Counted from the first letter of the stretch, positions 24,599 to 32,902 are shown. The stretch is 39,010 nucleotides of DNA from Massilia alkalitolerans DSM 17462 (GCF_000427785.1 NZ_ATYR01000041.1:371-39380); one strand, 5' to 3'. The notes: a model not told the origin generated them from the sequence alone. Numbers and translations: made by a program.

Positions 24599-25711
24599 CT
24601 ACAAGGCCGGAACCGCCACCGCCTGCGGCCTGCGGCGCTTGAGCCAGCGGCGCGCCGCGCGCAGCGCCGGCGCCTCGATCAGGTGCCAGCTGAGCATGGC
24701 CAGCGGCAGCACCACGGCCAGCGTCGCCAGTGTCAGCTCCCGGTGACCCACCGGCGGCAGCACTTCGCGCAGCACGATGATCACCGGCCAGTGCCAGATA
24801 TAGATGCCATACGAGTAGTCGTGGCGCTGCACGTGCGCCGTCCATGGCAGGGACTGCGAGCCGACGCACATGGCCAGCGTCACCGCCACCAGTGCGATGC
24901 CGAACCAGGTGAGCGGACTCGGGGTGAGGGCGGCGGACCTGGTCCAGTTGAGCAGCAGCAGGGCCAGCGCGCAGGCCACGTGGCGCCAGCCGATGCGCAG
25001 GTCCGGGGCCAGGGTCTGCAAGAGCATTCCGACCAGGAACAGCGACCACATCCGCACCTCCCAGACGTAGCCGCTCGCCACTTGTGGGAACAGGTTGGCG
25101 GCGAGCAGCAGGAACAGGGCGGCGCCGCGCATCCAGCTGCGCAGGGGCAGGGCCGCGGCCAGGCCGACCAGGGCCACCATCACATACATGCGGCCTTCCC
25201 AGTACAGGGTCCACAGCGGGCCGTTCAGGTCCTGGCCGCCCAGCACGCCGGCGATGCGCAGTTCCTCGGCCGGGATGTCGTAGACCAGCCCATGCAGCAC
25301 CGTGTTGCCGAAGATGAAGCGCCATGGCGCAGGGTCGAGCAGGCCGCGCCACCCGGGCGCGGAAAAGAACACCACCGCGACGCAGGTCGACACCAGGAGA
25401 CAGGCGAACAGGCCGGGCACGATGCGCGCCACGCGGCGCAGGGCGAAGCGGCCCAGGTGCGGGTCGCCCATCCAGCTGCGCGCGATGAACATGCCGCTGA
25501 TGACGAAGAACACGCCGACCGCGAGCGCGCCCAGGTCGCCGTTCGGCGCCAGCAGCCGGGTCAGGGGATCGGGGTGCGGCGCGACCCGGTTCATCATCCA
25601 GGTGTGGTACACCACCACCAGCAGCGCACAGACCAGGCGCACCAGGTTGAAACCGTTGTCGTGGGAGCTGATGGCCGCTTCGAGGCTGCGCTGTTGTCGT
25701 TGATATGGCAT
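24599..25711 (-). CDS. Acyltransferase family 3 membrane protein (OafA/YrhL-like)
   Basis: A 370-residue protein with about ten membrane helices. The opening NGFNLVRLVCALLVVVYHTWM carries the RxxxxxxVxxxH motif of acyltransferase-3 enzymes, with the His of VVYH as likely catalytic residue. VGVFFVISGMFIARSW and YSYGIYIWHWPVI are the other family blocks. These enzymes acetylate or otherwise acylate sugars of surface glycans or cell envelope molecules at the inner membrane. It begins 29 bases after the beta-barrel gene on the same strand and may share its transcript. It could modify the glycan made by the neighbouring operon, but that is inference. Confidence 0.92.
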   Translation of the reverse strand: MPYQRQQRSLEAAISSHDNGFNLVRLVCALLVVVYHTWMMNRVAPHPDPLTRLLAPNGDLGALAVGVFFVISGMFIARSWMGDPHLGRFALRRVARIVPGLFACLLVSTCVAVVFFSAPGWRGLLDPAPWRFIFGNTVLHGLVYDIPAEELRIAGVLGGQDLNGPLWTLYWEGRMYVMVALVGLAAALPLRSWMRGAALFLLLAANLFPQVASGYVWEVRMWSLFLVGMLLQTLAPDLRIGWRHVACALALLLLNWTRSAALTPSPLTWFGIALVAVTLAMCVGSQSLPWTAHVQRHDYSYGIYIWHWPVIIVLREVLPPVGHRELTLATLAVVLPLAMLSWHLIEAPALRAARRWLKRRRPQAVAVPAL

Positions 25712-25740
25712 GGCGAAAAATCAGGAGGCGGGGCCGCGGT

Positions 25741-27018
25741 TCACGGCAGCTGCCACTGCCAGCTGAACTGGAGCTGGCGGTTGTCGTACTGGAAGATCGA
25801 GATGTTCTCGCGGTTGCGCACGCCCCGCGCTTCCAGGATCAGGCTGTGGTCCTTGCGCAGCTGCCAGGACAGCACCGCGCGCAGGATCTGGGTGCGCTGG
25901 GCGCGCACCTGGTCGATCAGCAGTTCGGGCGAATAGGGGGCAGCGCTGTTCCATTGCTGGCGCGTCCAGGACAATTCTCCATTCAGGTCCCAGCCCAGCG
26001 GCTTGCGCAGGGACAGCGTGAGGTAGCTGCCGTGACGATTGCCGCCCGGGCGCTCGCCGCGTGCGCGGTCGCTCAGCGCGCCCAGGGTGGCATAGGCGCC
26101 CAGGGTGCCGGCCTGGTGGGTCAGCAGGACGCGCGCCTCCAGGACGTTCGAATCGAAGTTGCGCAGGTTCTGGTAGTCGGTACGGGTGGCGCTGCCGGTC
26201 AGGTACAGCTGGGTGCGCGGCGGCAGGGGCAGCGGCGGCGCCAACCTTGCCTGCAGCTGCATCTGTTTCTGGTACAGCCGGCCGCCCATGGTGGTGGCCC
26301 CTACCGAGCCGGTGGTGCGCAGGGTCCAGGCACCGAAGCGCCAGGGCGACTCGATGCCGGTGTACAGCCCGCCGGTGTCGTAGGCGCGCAGCCGGTCGTA
26401 GCGGCGCTGCTGCACCTGCACGAAGCCCAGGCTGCCGTTGGAACCGATGCCGCGCACATAGTCGGTGCCCAGCGTGGTATAGCCGTCGCGCTGCGGCCGG
26501 AAATCCTCCAGCAGCGGCAGCTCGATGTCGCCGTCCGGGCCGGTGACGATGAAGGTCGAGTTGCTGGCGCCCTGGTTGACGTTGTCGTCGATGCCGCGGC
26601 CGATGGTCACGCTGGTGGCGCTGGCCGGCGCGGCCGGCCTGCAGCCGCTGTCGCGCGCCTCGTTGAGCAGCTCGAGGATCTCGCGCGTCGGCGAAAAGCG
26701 GGTCTCGATGGTGGCGAACAGGCGCTCGGCCTCGCCGGCGTTGCCGAGGCCGCACTGGATCAGGGCCAGGTCGATCAGGGCGCCGGCGTGCTCGGGCACT
26801 TGCCCGATCAGGCGCCGCAGGGTGTTCGAGGCATCGGTCTTGCGCCCTTCGGCCAGCGCCTGCAGGGCGTCCTGGTAGAGCGCCTCGTGCGAGGCATCGA
26901 GTCCGGGCGCCGGTGCGGCATCCGGGACGATGTGCTGGGCCCGCGCATGCGCGGGCAGGCAGGCCAGCGCCAGGGCCAGGGCCAGGAAGGAGGGCAGCAA
27001 CAGGCCCGGGGTGCTCAT
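25741..27018 (-). CDS. TPR plus outer-membrane beta-barrel protein, Slam-like
   Basis: A 425-residue exported protein. It has a signal peptide (cut near AHARA, about 27), helical TPR-like repeats at about 42-115 (YQDALQALAEGRKTDASNTL, PEHAGALIDLALIQ) and from about 130 a run of alternating strands typical of a 12-14 strand barrel. The strand opening SVTIGRGIDDNVNQGASNS resembles the start of the barrel in surface lipoprotein assembly modifiers (Slam), which also carry N-terminal TPRs and move proteins to the cell surface. The C-terminus ends QFSWQWQLP, aromatic and strand-like. The Slam link is a resemblance, not proven. ATGA (27018-27015) overlaps the cyclase stop, so the two proteins are made together. 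Confidence 0.75.
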   Translation of the reverse strand: MSTPGLLLPSFLALALALACLPAHARAQHIVPDAAPAPGLDASHEALYQDALQALAEGRKTDASNTLRRLIGQVPEHAGALIDLALIQCGLGNAGEAERLFATIETRFSPTREILELLNEARDSGCRPAAPASATSVTIGRGIDDNVNQGASNSTFIVTGPDGDIELPLLEDFRPQRDGYTTLGTDYVRGIGSNGSLGFVQVQQRRYDRLRAYDTGGLYTGIESPWRFGAWTLRTTGSVGATTMGGRLYQKQMQLQARLAPPLPLPPRTQLYLTGSATRTDYQNLRNFDSNVLEARVLLTHQAGTLGAYATLGALSDRARGERPGGNRHGSYLTLSLRKPLGWDLNGELSWTRQQWNSAAPYSPELLIDQVRAQRTQILRAVLSWQLRKDHSLILEARGVRNRENISIFQYDNRQLQFSWQWQLP

Positions 27019-28961
27019 GCGCCGCCTCCGCTGCCGGGAAGCACGGCTGCCTGCTCGCGCGCGACGGCCGTGCCGCGCTGGTTCATGCTGGTGTCGAGGG
27101 TATACAAAGGCGTTGGTTTTTCTTTACCGCGCAGCAGGCGTTCGCCCAGGGCGAGGAAGCGGTGCCGGCGCGCGCGTTCGACGGTGCCGGGACCGATGAT
27201 GGTGTTGTGAGGGAAATCGCGGGCTACCTGTTCGAGCCGGGCCGCCGTGTTGACCCCGTCGCCGACCGCAGTATAAATGCTGCGGAACGTCGTGCCAAAG
27301 TCGCCGGCCATCGCCGGCCCGCTTTCGACGCCGATCCGTACCCGCAGCGGCTTGTGGCCGGCGCGCTCGCGCGCCGCGCTCAGCACCGCGACGCGGCGCG
27401 TGATCTCGCGCGCGGCGTCGAGCGCCAGGTCGGCGTGCTGCTCCAGCGGCAGCGGCGCGCCCCAGAAGGCCATCATGCCGTCGCCGGTGTACTTGTCGAG
27501 CGTGCCCTGGTGCGCGATCACGGGGCCGGTCAGGCAGTCGAGGAAGTCGCGCGTCAGGCGCGCCGCTTCGGCCACCGGCAGCGCCTCGACCTGGCCGGTA
27601 TAGCCTTCCATGTCGGCCACCAGGGTGGTCACGTCGCGCTGGCGCGGCCGCAGCGGATCCTGTTCCTCGCTGCGCAGCAGTTCCTCGACCACGGCCGGGG
27701 CCACGTACTGGCGCAAGGTCTGCAGCAGCTGGCGCGAGCGGCGCTGCGCCACCTGCCACTGGTAGGGCACGGCGACCGCCAGCATGAACAGGTTGGTGGC
27801 CAGCGGCCCCACCGGCGCGAAGCCGGGATCGTGCCTGCTTGCCGCATGGGCCAGCGCCAGCCACAGGATCGAGCTGGCCGCGAGCAGCCCGACGCTGGCG
27901 GCGGCCGACAGGCGCGGGAACAGCAGCATGCAGCCGGCGACCGAGGCCAGCGCGAACAGGCAGGCGATCAGGCGACCCGGCCAGGGAGCCGGCGCGGCGC
28001 CTTGCTGGCGGTCGAGCAGGGCCGACAGGATGGTGGCCTGGACGCCCAGGCCCGGGCGGCTGGCGGCCAGTGGCGTGGCGACCCGGTCGGCCATGCCGAG
28101 CGAGGACGAGCCGACCACCACCAGGCGTCCGCCGGCGCTGGACGGCACGATGCGCTGCGCCAGGATGTCGGCGGCGCTGACCACGGTGTAGGCCGACCAG
28201 TCGCGCGTGTAGGGCACGCGCAGCATGCCGGTGTCCTCGAGCCCGAGGGGGCCTTTGCCGGCGCAGCAGTTGACCAGGGCCAGCGCCAGCGCAGGGTAGT
28301 GGCGGCCCTCGAAGCTGGTCACCAGCGGCACGCGGCGCAGCGCGCCGTCCGGATCGGGGATGAAGCCGATCGCGCCGACGTGGGGCGCCTCGGCGAGCTC
28401 CGGGTAGTTGCCGAGGTAACCGTTGGCCGGCACGCCGCCGCGGTAGGCATCGGTGGCGCCGCCGAGCCGGCCGCTGCGCAGCGGGTACTCGCGCGGACCG
28501 GCGGCCGGAAAAGTAAAGGCCTGGGCCGGCACCACCGGGCCATGCCGGGCCAGCAGCGCGAGACGGCGGTCGCCGGCGCTGTCGCCCGCCTCCGGCAGGA
28601 CGATGTCGAGCGCGACGCCGCGCGCTTCGTAGCGGGTCAGCAGGATCTCGACCAGGTCGGCCAGGCGTTCGCGCGGCCAGGGCCAGGACCCGGCCTCGGT
28701 GAGCGAGGCTTCGTCGATGTCGACCACCAGGATGCGCGGCTCGGGAGCGCTGCTCACCTGCAGGCGCAGGAAGACGTCGCGCAGCCGCTCGTTTGCCAGG
28801 AACAGGGGGTCTGCCCAAGGAAGGGGAAACGATGCAGGACCGTTGTGCGAAAGCGACATCTGCAGGAGCTGCCCGTATTGCGACCACAGGGTCACCAGGA
28901 AGGCCAGCGCAGCAATGACCCAGCTTCCACGGGGTCGGGCTTGGAATCTCGGTTCAGCCAC
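27015..28961 (-). CDS. CHASE2-domain class III adenylate cyclase
   Basis: A 648-residue membrane enzyme expected to make cAMP. It has a helix at 13-27, a large periplasmic CHASE2 sensor at about 35-325 (VVDIDEASLTEAGSWPWPRERLADLV is the classic start), three helices at about 328-400 and a cytoplasmic cyclase domain at about 440-615. The two metal-binding aspartates are Asp450 (VADMEGYT) and Asp494 (KYTGDGMMAFWG). Lys490 and Thr564 (SIYTAVGDGVN) are the pair that selects ATP, as in cyanobacterial CHASE2-type cyclases, and Asn571 with Arg575 are the transition-state residues. So the catalytic site looks complete and adenylate-specific. The GTG start at 28961 lacks a clear ribosome site. A promoter-like TTATAC lies upstream. 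It shares a promoter region with the divergent FecR gene. Confidence 0.9.
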   Translation of the reverse strand: MAEPRFQARPRGSWVIAALAFLVTLWSQYGQLLQMSLSHNGPASFPLPWADPLFLANERLRDVFLRLQVSSAPEPRILVVDIDEASLTEAGSWPWPRERLADLVEILLTRYEARGVALDIVLPEAGDSAGDRRLALLARHGPVVPAQAFTFPAAGPREYPLRSGRLGGATDAYRGGVPANGYLGNYPELAEAPHVGAIGFIPDPDGALRRVPLVTSFEGRHYPALALALVNCCAGKGPLGLEDTGMLRVPYTRDWSAYTVVSAADILAQRIVPSSAGGRLVVVGSSSLGMADRVATPLAASRPGLGVQATILSALLDRQQGAAPAPWPGRLIACLFALASVAGCMLLFPRLSAAASVGLLAASSILWLALAHAASRHDPGFAPVGPLATNLFMLAVAVPYQWQVAQRRSRQLLQTLRQYVAPAVVEELLRSEEQDPLRPRQRDVTTLVADMEGYTGQVEALPVAEAARLTRDFLDCLTGPVIAHQGTLDKYTGDGMMAFWGAPLPLEQHADLALDAAREITRRVAVLSAARERAGHKPLRVRIGVESGPAMAGDFGTTFRSIYTAVGDGVNTAARLEQVARDFPHNTIIGPGTVERARRHRFLALGERLLRGKEKPTPLYTLDTSMNQRGTAVAREQAAVLPGSGGGA

Positions 28962-28971
28962 GCGCAGCAGT

Positions 28972-29033
28972 GTACAGGTGTACTTTCAGTTAAAGAATGG
29001 GGGAGTATAACGCGCACAGTTGCTCCTGTGCAT
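28972..29033 (-). promoter_or_regulatory. Promoter of the cyclase operon with two palindromes
   Basis: On the minus strand TTATAC (29010-29005) is a likely -10, with a start near 28998. Between it and the weak -35 lies GCACAG-N6-CTGTGC (29014-29031), a palindrome with 6-base arms inside the promoter spacer, the usual place for a repressor. A second palindrome, GTACA-GG-TGTAC (28972-28983), lies in the leader before the start codon. The regulators are unknown. Confidence 0.45.
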
Positions 29034-29095
29034 TGTTTTTTTTGAAATTCGACAAGATGTAATCTACACGAAGAAAGCCATCCTTTCCGATAAAA

Positions 29096-29139
29096 TGTGA
29101 CCCTCGTCACGGAAGAGTGCGGCAGGCCGAGGGTAACAT
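29096..29139 (+). promoter_or_regulatory. CRP box and promoter of the FecR gene
   Basis: TGTGA-CCCTCG-TCACG (29096-29111) matches the CRP half sites at 9 of 10 positions. TAACAT at 29134-29139 is a likely -10; its first base is 30.5 bases from the box centre, so the box would be near -42, the class II activation position. The box also lies about 105 bases upstream of the divergent cyclase promoter, where it could act on that gene too. A ribosome site, AGGGGA, follows at 29151. Confidence 0.6.
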
Positions 29140-29161
29140 CGGAAGAGAAAAGGGGACTATC

Positions 29162-30535
29162 TTGCAAAAAATCATACTAAGTGCACTGTTGATGTGCGCA
29201 GCGCACACTGCACAGGCAGCCGATGCCGGCAAGATCATCTTCGTTGCCGGCAGTGCCCAGGTCGGCGACAACAGTGCACGCGAAGGCGGCGCCGTCCAGG
29301 AAGGCCAGCTGCTGAGCACCGGCGGCGACGGCTTCATCTACGTGAAGACGGTCGACAACGGCCTGTTCATCCTGCGCCCCAATACCAGGGCGCGGATCGT
29401 CACCTACCACATCGACCAGAAGAACCCGGCCAATACCCGCATCAAGCTCGAGCTGCTCAGCGGCGTCGCGCGCAGCAAATCGGGCGAGGCAGTGAAGCTG
29501 GCGCGCCAGAACTTCCGATTCAACACGCCGGTCGCGGCGATCGGCGTGCGCGGCACCGACTTCACCGTGTTCACCGACGACGACACCTCGCGCGTGGCCG
29601 TGATTTCCGGCGGCGTGGTGGTCAGCGGCTTTAGCGGCGCCTGCCGGCCCGATGGCGCCGGTCCTTGCGAAGGCGAGGCCAGCCGCGAGCTGAGCGCCGC
29701 CCAGCGCGGCCAGCTGGTGCAGGTGCAGCGCGGCCAGGCCGCCCAGGTCCTGCAGAGCAGCCCGCTGTCGCCGGACCAGGTCTCGCCGCCGCGCCGCGAC
29801 GAGCCGCTTGCCAAGAGCGGGACGGGATCGGCGCCGGCCCAGTCCGCCAGCGTGGAAGCGATGAAGAATGCGGGCCTGAACTCCGTCATCGAGAAGCTGG
29901 TCACCTCGACCCCCGCGCTGCCCTTCGTTCCGACGCCGGACAAGCCGGCTCCGGCAAAGGAAGAGCCGGAGCCAGTGGTGAACATGCCCGCTCCGGTGAT
30001 CGAGACGCCGTCCACGCTGCCGGAGCGGGTCGCCGTTTGGGGCCGCTGGCAACCCATCGGGGGCAGCTACGGCAAGCTGAATCTGTCGGAAGCACGCCAG
30101 GACAAGGAATTGCTGGGGATGGCAGGGTATTTTGCGCTGCTGCGTTCCTCGGGCAAGGATTATGTTGCGCCGAATAACGGGACGGTCGGTTTTGGCTTGC
30201 GCGACAGCGAAGCCGTGGTCACCACCGAATATGGGTACGGAAACAACGTGGCGGAGCATGCCACCTTGTCCAACGGCAGCCTCATGGTCGATTTCGGCAA
30301 GCGGACTTTCCAGACCGGGATGGACGTGAATACCTCGACCGACGTCGTGCGCGTGAGTGCCGATGGAACGGTGACGAATGAGGGCCGGCTGTACGGCAAC
30401 GCCGCCGAGGGACGTCACCGCATCATGAATGTCCAGGGTCTGCTCACGAACGAGCGCGGCGGTACGGCGACCACCATCTTCGACGGCCGGCTGGACGAGA
30501 AGCGGACCGTCAGCGGCGGCGCGACCTGGCGTTGA
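29162..30535 (+). CDS. Secreted (periplasmic) FecR-domain protein
   Basis: A 457-residue protein. TTG 29162 is chosen because AGGGGA lies just upstream and it gives a clean signal peptide (MQKIILSALLMCAAHTAQA, cut before AD). An earlier GTG at 29117 would put charged residues before it. The FecR domain covers about 24-165, with the hallmark RFNTPVAAIGVRGTDFTVF. Unlike the FecR of iron systems it has no membrane helix or cytoplasmic anti-sigma part, and no sigma gene is near. A Pro-rich linker (about 245-300) leads to a C-terminal beta-rich region of about 150 residues (VAVWGRWQPIG ... GGTATTIFDGRLDEK) that I do not recognise; its form hints at a small barrel or sandwich. It is divergent from the CHASE2 cyclase operon. 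Confidence 0.85.
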   Translation: MQKIILSALLMCAAHTAQAADAGKIIFVAGSAQVGDNSAREGGAVQEGQLLSTGGDGFIYVKTVDNGLFILRPNTRARIVTYHIDQKNPANTRIKLELLSGVARSKSGEAVKLARQNFRFNTPVAAIGVRGTDFTVFTDDDTSRVAVISGGVVVSGFSGACRPDGAGPCEGEASRELSAAQRGQLVQVQRGQAAQVLQSSPLSPDQVSPPRRDEPLAKSGTGSAPAQSASVEAMKNAGLNSVIEKLVTSTPALPFVPTPDKPAPAKEEPEPVVNMPAPVIETPSTLPERVAVWGRWQPIGGSYGKLNLSEARQDKELLGMAGYFALLRSSGKDYVAPNNGTVGFGLRDSEAVVTTEYGYGNNVAEHATLSNGSLMVDFGKRTFQTGMDVNTSTDVVRVSADGTVTNEGRLYGNAAEGRHRIMNVQGLLTNERGGTATTIFDGRLDEKRTVSGGATWR

Positions 30536-30561
30536 CGGCCTGGTTTTCATGATAAATAAAC

Positions 30562-30594
30562 ACCCCGGTAAATCCGGGGTTTTATTTTTTATTG
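30562..30594 (+). terminator. Intrinsic terminator after the FecR gene
   Basis: ACCCCGG (30562-30568) pairs with CCGGGGT (30574-30580) around TAAAT, followed by a T-rich run TTTATTTTTTATT. This is a strong Rho-independent terminator that separates the FecR gene from the S-layer-like gene. Confidence 0.9.
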
Positions 30595-30608
30595 TCGCGA
30601 TTTCTGAA

Positions 30609-30658
30609 GCGCAATGATATTGCGCAGTCCTTATGCATATATTTAATTCCCTTATGCA
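30609..30658. promoter_or_regulatory. Upstream operator cluster of the S-layer-like gene
   Basis: In the 337-base gap before the S-layer-like gene there is a perfect palindrome, GCGCAAT-GAT-ATTGCGC (30609-30625), and a direct repeat CCTTATGCA at 30629-30637 and 30650-30658. The repeats are 21 bases apart, two helical turns, as for cooperative protein binding. They lie 80-130 bases upstream of the CRP box. No regulator can be named. The segment 30659-30739 shows an AT-rich TATAAA at 30703 but no gene. Confidence 0.4.
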
Positions 30659-30739
30659 AACCCGGTCAATTACCCATAGTGCGTAATCGCGATCGCATTT
30701 GTATAAATTTTGTCGATTTCCGGCAAAACTTTGTCCTTT

Positions 30740-30783
30740 TGTGATGGCCATCACATATCGCTCTGTTCCGCATCTGTCATCAT
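30740..30783 (+). promoter_or_regulatory. Perfect CRP box and promoter of the S-layer-like gene
   Basis: TGTGATGGCCATCACA (30740-30755) is a perfect 16-base palindrome with both consensus CRP half sites. CATCAT at 30778-30783, preceded by TG (extended -10), begins 30.5 bases from the box centre, the same spacing as at the FecR gene. This predicts a start near 30790, the box near -42 and a leader of about 83 bases. The ribosome site GGAG (30863-30866) is six bases before ATG 30873. Confidence 0.7.
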
Positions 30784-30872
30784 GCGCTCCGTTGATCTTA
30801 CATGCGTGCAATCCGCACTCTGCAAGCTTGATCCAACACTTGATTGATCGATCTTTCTTTTTGGAGCAATAC

Positions 30873-32828
30873 ATGGCAATCGTCACCGCACACGTCGCAG
30901 CTGTTCAGCAACTGTACGTCGCATACTTCAACCGTCCGGCTGACTACGCTGGCCTGGATTACTGGACCAACGTCGTTGCAGGCCAGAAGGGCTCGACCGC
31001 CCTGGTGTCGGCTGCTTTCGCCGCTGAAGCCGAATACAAGACCGAATACGCTGGCCTGTCGAACGCCGACATCGTCAACAAGATCTACATGAACCTGTTC
31101 GGCCGTCCTGCAGAAGACGCTGGCAAGGCATTCTGGGCTGCTGCCCTGGACAGCAAAGCCACCACCATCGACAAGGTCGTCGCTGACGTCGTCAAAGGTG
31201 CGCAAGGTTCGGACGCACGTGCCTACGAAAACAAAGTTTCGGGCGCAACCACCTTCACCGCACAACTGGACACCAAGCTGGAGCAGGACGGCTACAGCGG
31301 CGCCGCCGCCAACGCCCTGGCCAAGGCCTACGTCACCAGCATCACCAACGACGCATCGCTGGAAGCAGCCGTCGCTCCGGTGAACCTGGCTACCACCGTG
31401 TCGAAAGTCGTCGTCGCCGGCACCCCGTTCACCGTCGCTGGCGCCCTGGCAAACCTGGCAGCTGCACAGAAGGCCAAGGCTGACTTCCTGGTCACCGCCG
31501 ATGGCGACAGCAAAGCCGACACCAGCGCTACCGACGCCACCCTGAAAGCTTCGGTCGATGCCAAGGCTGCTACCGTGCAGACCCTGCTGGGCACCCCGGC
31601 AGCCGGCGATGCAGTGGAAACCATCTACGCAAACGGCTCGGCTTCGGTGCGCGCTGCGCTGATCGCTGACCAGCAGACCGCCAACGCCAAGGCCCTGGTC
31701 GACGCACAAGCTGCCGTCACCAAGGCAACCGGCGACATCGGCAAGGTTGCTGGCCTGCAGTCGGCTATCGCTAACGCGACCGCCGCTGTGACCGCACAGA
31801 CCGCCGCTGTGAACACCCAGAAAGCCGCCAACATCGACCTGGCTGCTAAACTGGCTGCTTACAACACCGCCAACACCACCACCCTGACCGTCGCCGAAGA
31901 CGGCACCGTGGCTGGCCTGATCACCGTCAACGCCACCACCGGCGCCCTGCAACTGGCATCGGGCGTGACCGAAGCCAAGAACGCCGGCGTGACCGCTCTG
32001 CTGAACGCATCGATCGCCAAGGAAGCCTCGGACGCGAACGTGACCAAAGCCAACACCCTGGTCACCACCACCCAGAACACCGTCGACTACCTGGACACCA
32101 GCGATGCCGAGCAGGCTGAACTGGCTGCCATCAAGGCCCAGTTCAAGGACGTGACCGTCGCTACCGGCAGCATGCCGACCGAAGCCCAGATCGCCGAGCA
32201 ACTGGCAATCTTCAAGGCCAAGGACACCGCCGATTCGACCGTGTACGAAACCTTCAAGGGCCTGGTGGACGCGTTCTACGAGCAGACCACCGCCGAGAAC
32301 CCGCTGGCTGCAGCCCTGACCTCCGCTAACGCACAGGTCAAGACCGCCAACGACAACATCACGGCCTTCACCAAAGCCCTGGCTGAACTGAAGACCGCCG
32401 AAGGCCTGGTGACCCAGAGCAACGCTCTGCAAGCTGCAATCGATACCTCGGCTGGCGTGTTCGCTTCGCGTAACTACACCATCCAGAACGTCGATGCCGC
32501 GACCGAAATCGGTTCGTCGAACTCGGACATCTTCATGGCCGGCAAAGTGGACTCGACCATCAACCTGTTCAACCTGCAAGGCACCGACTCGCTGTACATC
32601 GGCTCGCAGTTCACCATGGTCAAAGGCGCCCTGACCACCGGCAACAACGCCGTCCTGGAAGCCTTCGTGAACCAGGTTGGTTCGGACACCGTCATCAAGC
32701 TGGAAAAGACCGCCTTCGGTTCGGCTGCAGCTACTCCGGAAGTCGTGACCATCACCCTGGTCGGCGTGGACGCTACCACCATCCAGCTGAACAACGGCAT
32801 CATCACCTCGGTCGCTCCGACCGTCTAA
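30873..32828 (+). CDS. DUF4214 protein, likely abundant S-layer-like substrate of type I secretion
   Basis: A 651-residue protein without signal peptide or cysteine. The N-terminus (about 5-130) is a DUF4214 domain in two halves: QQLYVAYFNRPADYAGLDYWTN and IVNKIYMNLFGRPAEDAGKAFW. The middle (about 170-530) is Ala/Thr-rich and mostly helical, with coiled-coil-like stretches. The last 110 residues are beta-rich and start with SSNSDIFMAGKVDSTINLFNLQGTDSLYIG, end ITSVAPTV, and resemble the uncleaved C-terminal secretion signal of type I substrates such as RsaA of Caulobacter. Codon choice is very uniform (Leu almost always CTG, many GCT/GCA, AAC, ACC), unlike its neighbours, as in highly expressed genes. 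A CRP box, a strong ribosome site, a double 3' hairpin and the secretion operon that follows all fit an abundant surface protein. The S-layer role is inference. Confidence 0.85.
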   Translation: MAIVTAHVAAVQQLYVAYFNRPADYAGLDYWTNVVAGQKGSTALVSAAFAAEAEYKTEYAGLSNADIVNKIYMNLFGRPAEDAGKAFWAAALDSKATTIDKVVADVVKGAQGSDARAYENKVSGATTFTAQLDTKLEQDGYSGAAANALAKAYVTSITNDASLEAAVAPVNLATTVSKVVVAGTPFTVAGALANLAAAQKAKADFLVTADGDSKADTSATDATLKASVDAKAATVQTLLGTPAAGDAVETIYANGSASVRAALIADQQTANAKALVDAQAAVTKATGDIGKVAGLQSAIANATAAVTAQTAAVNTQKAANIDLAAKLAAYNTANTTTLTVAEDGTVAGLITVNATTGALQLASGVTEAKNAGVTALLNASIAKEASDANVTKANTLVTTTQNTVDYLDTSDAEQAELAAIKAQFKDVTVATGSMPTEAQIAEQLAIFKAKDTADSTVYETFKGLVDAFYEQTTAENPLAAALTSANAQVKTANDNITAFTKALAELKTAEGLVTQSNALQAAIDTSAGVFASRNYTIQNVDAATEIGSSNSDIFMAGKVDSTINLFNLQGTDSLYIGSQFTMVKGALTTGNNAVLEAFVNQVGSDTVIKLEKTAFGSAAATPEVVTITLVGVDATTIQLNNGIITSVAPTV

Positions 32829-32835
32829 GTAATAT

Positions 32836-32902
32836 GCCTGGGTTTCCAGGCTGATTGCTGACGCAGAACCCCGCCTTCGCAAGAAGGCGGGGTTTTTCTT
32901 TT
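32836..32902 (+). terminator. Double hairpin terminator after the S-layer-like gene
   Basis: A small hairpin GCCTGG-GTTT-CCAGGC (32836-32851) is followed by a strong intrinsic terminator: CCCCGCCTT (32869-32877) pairs with AAGGCGGGG (32884-32892), then TTTTTCTTTTT. The first hairpin may protect the mRNA end. The secretion operon that follows therefore needs its own promoter. Confidence 0.92.

Noticed and set aside
24036..24600. CRISPR array or tRNA in the gaps between the small genes
   Set aside because: No regularly spaced repeats and no cloverleaf-like sequence were seen in this or any other gap.
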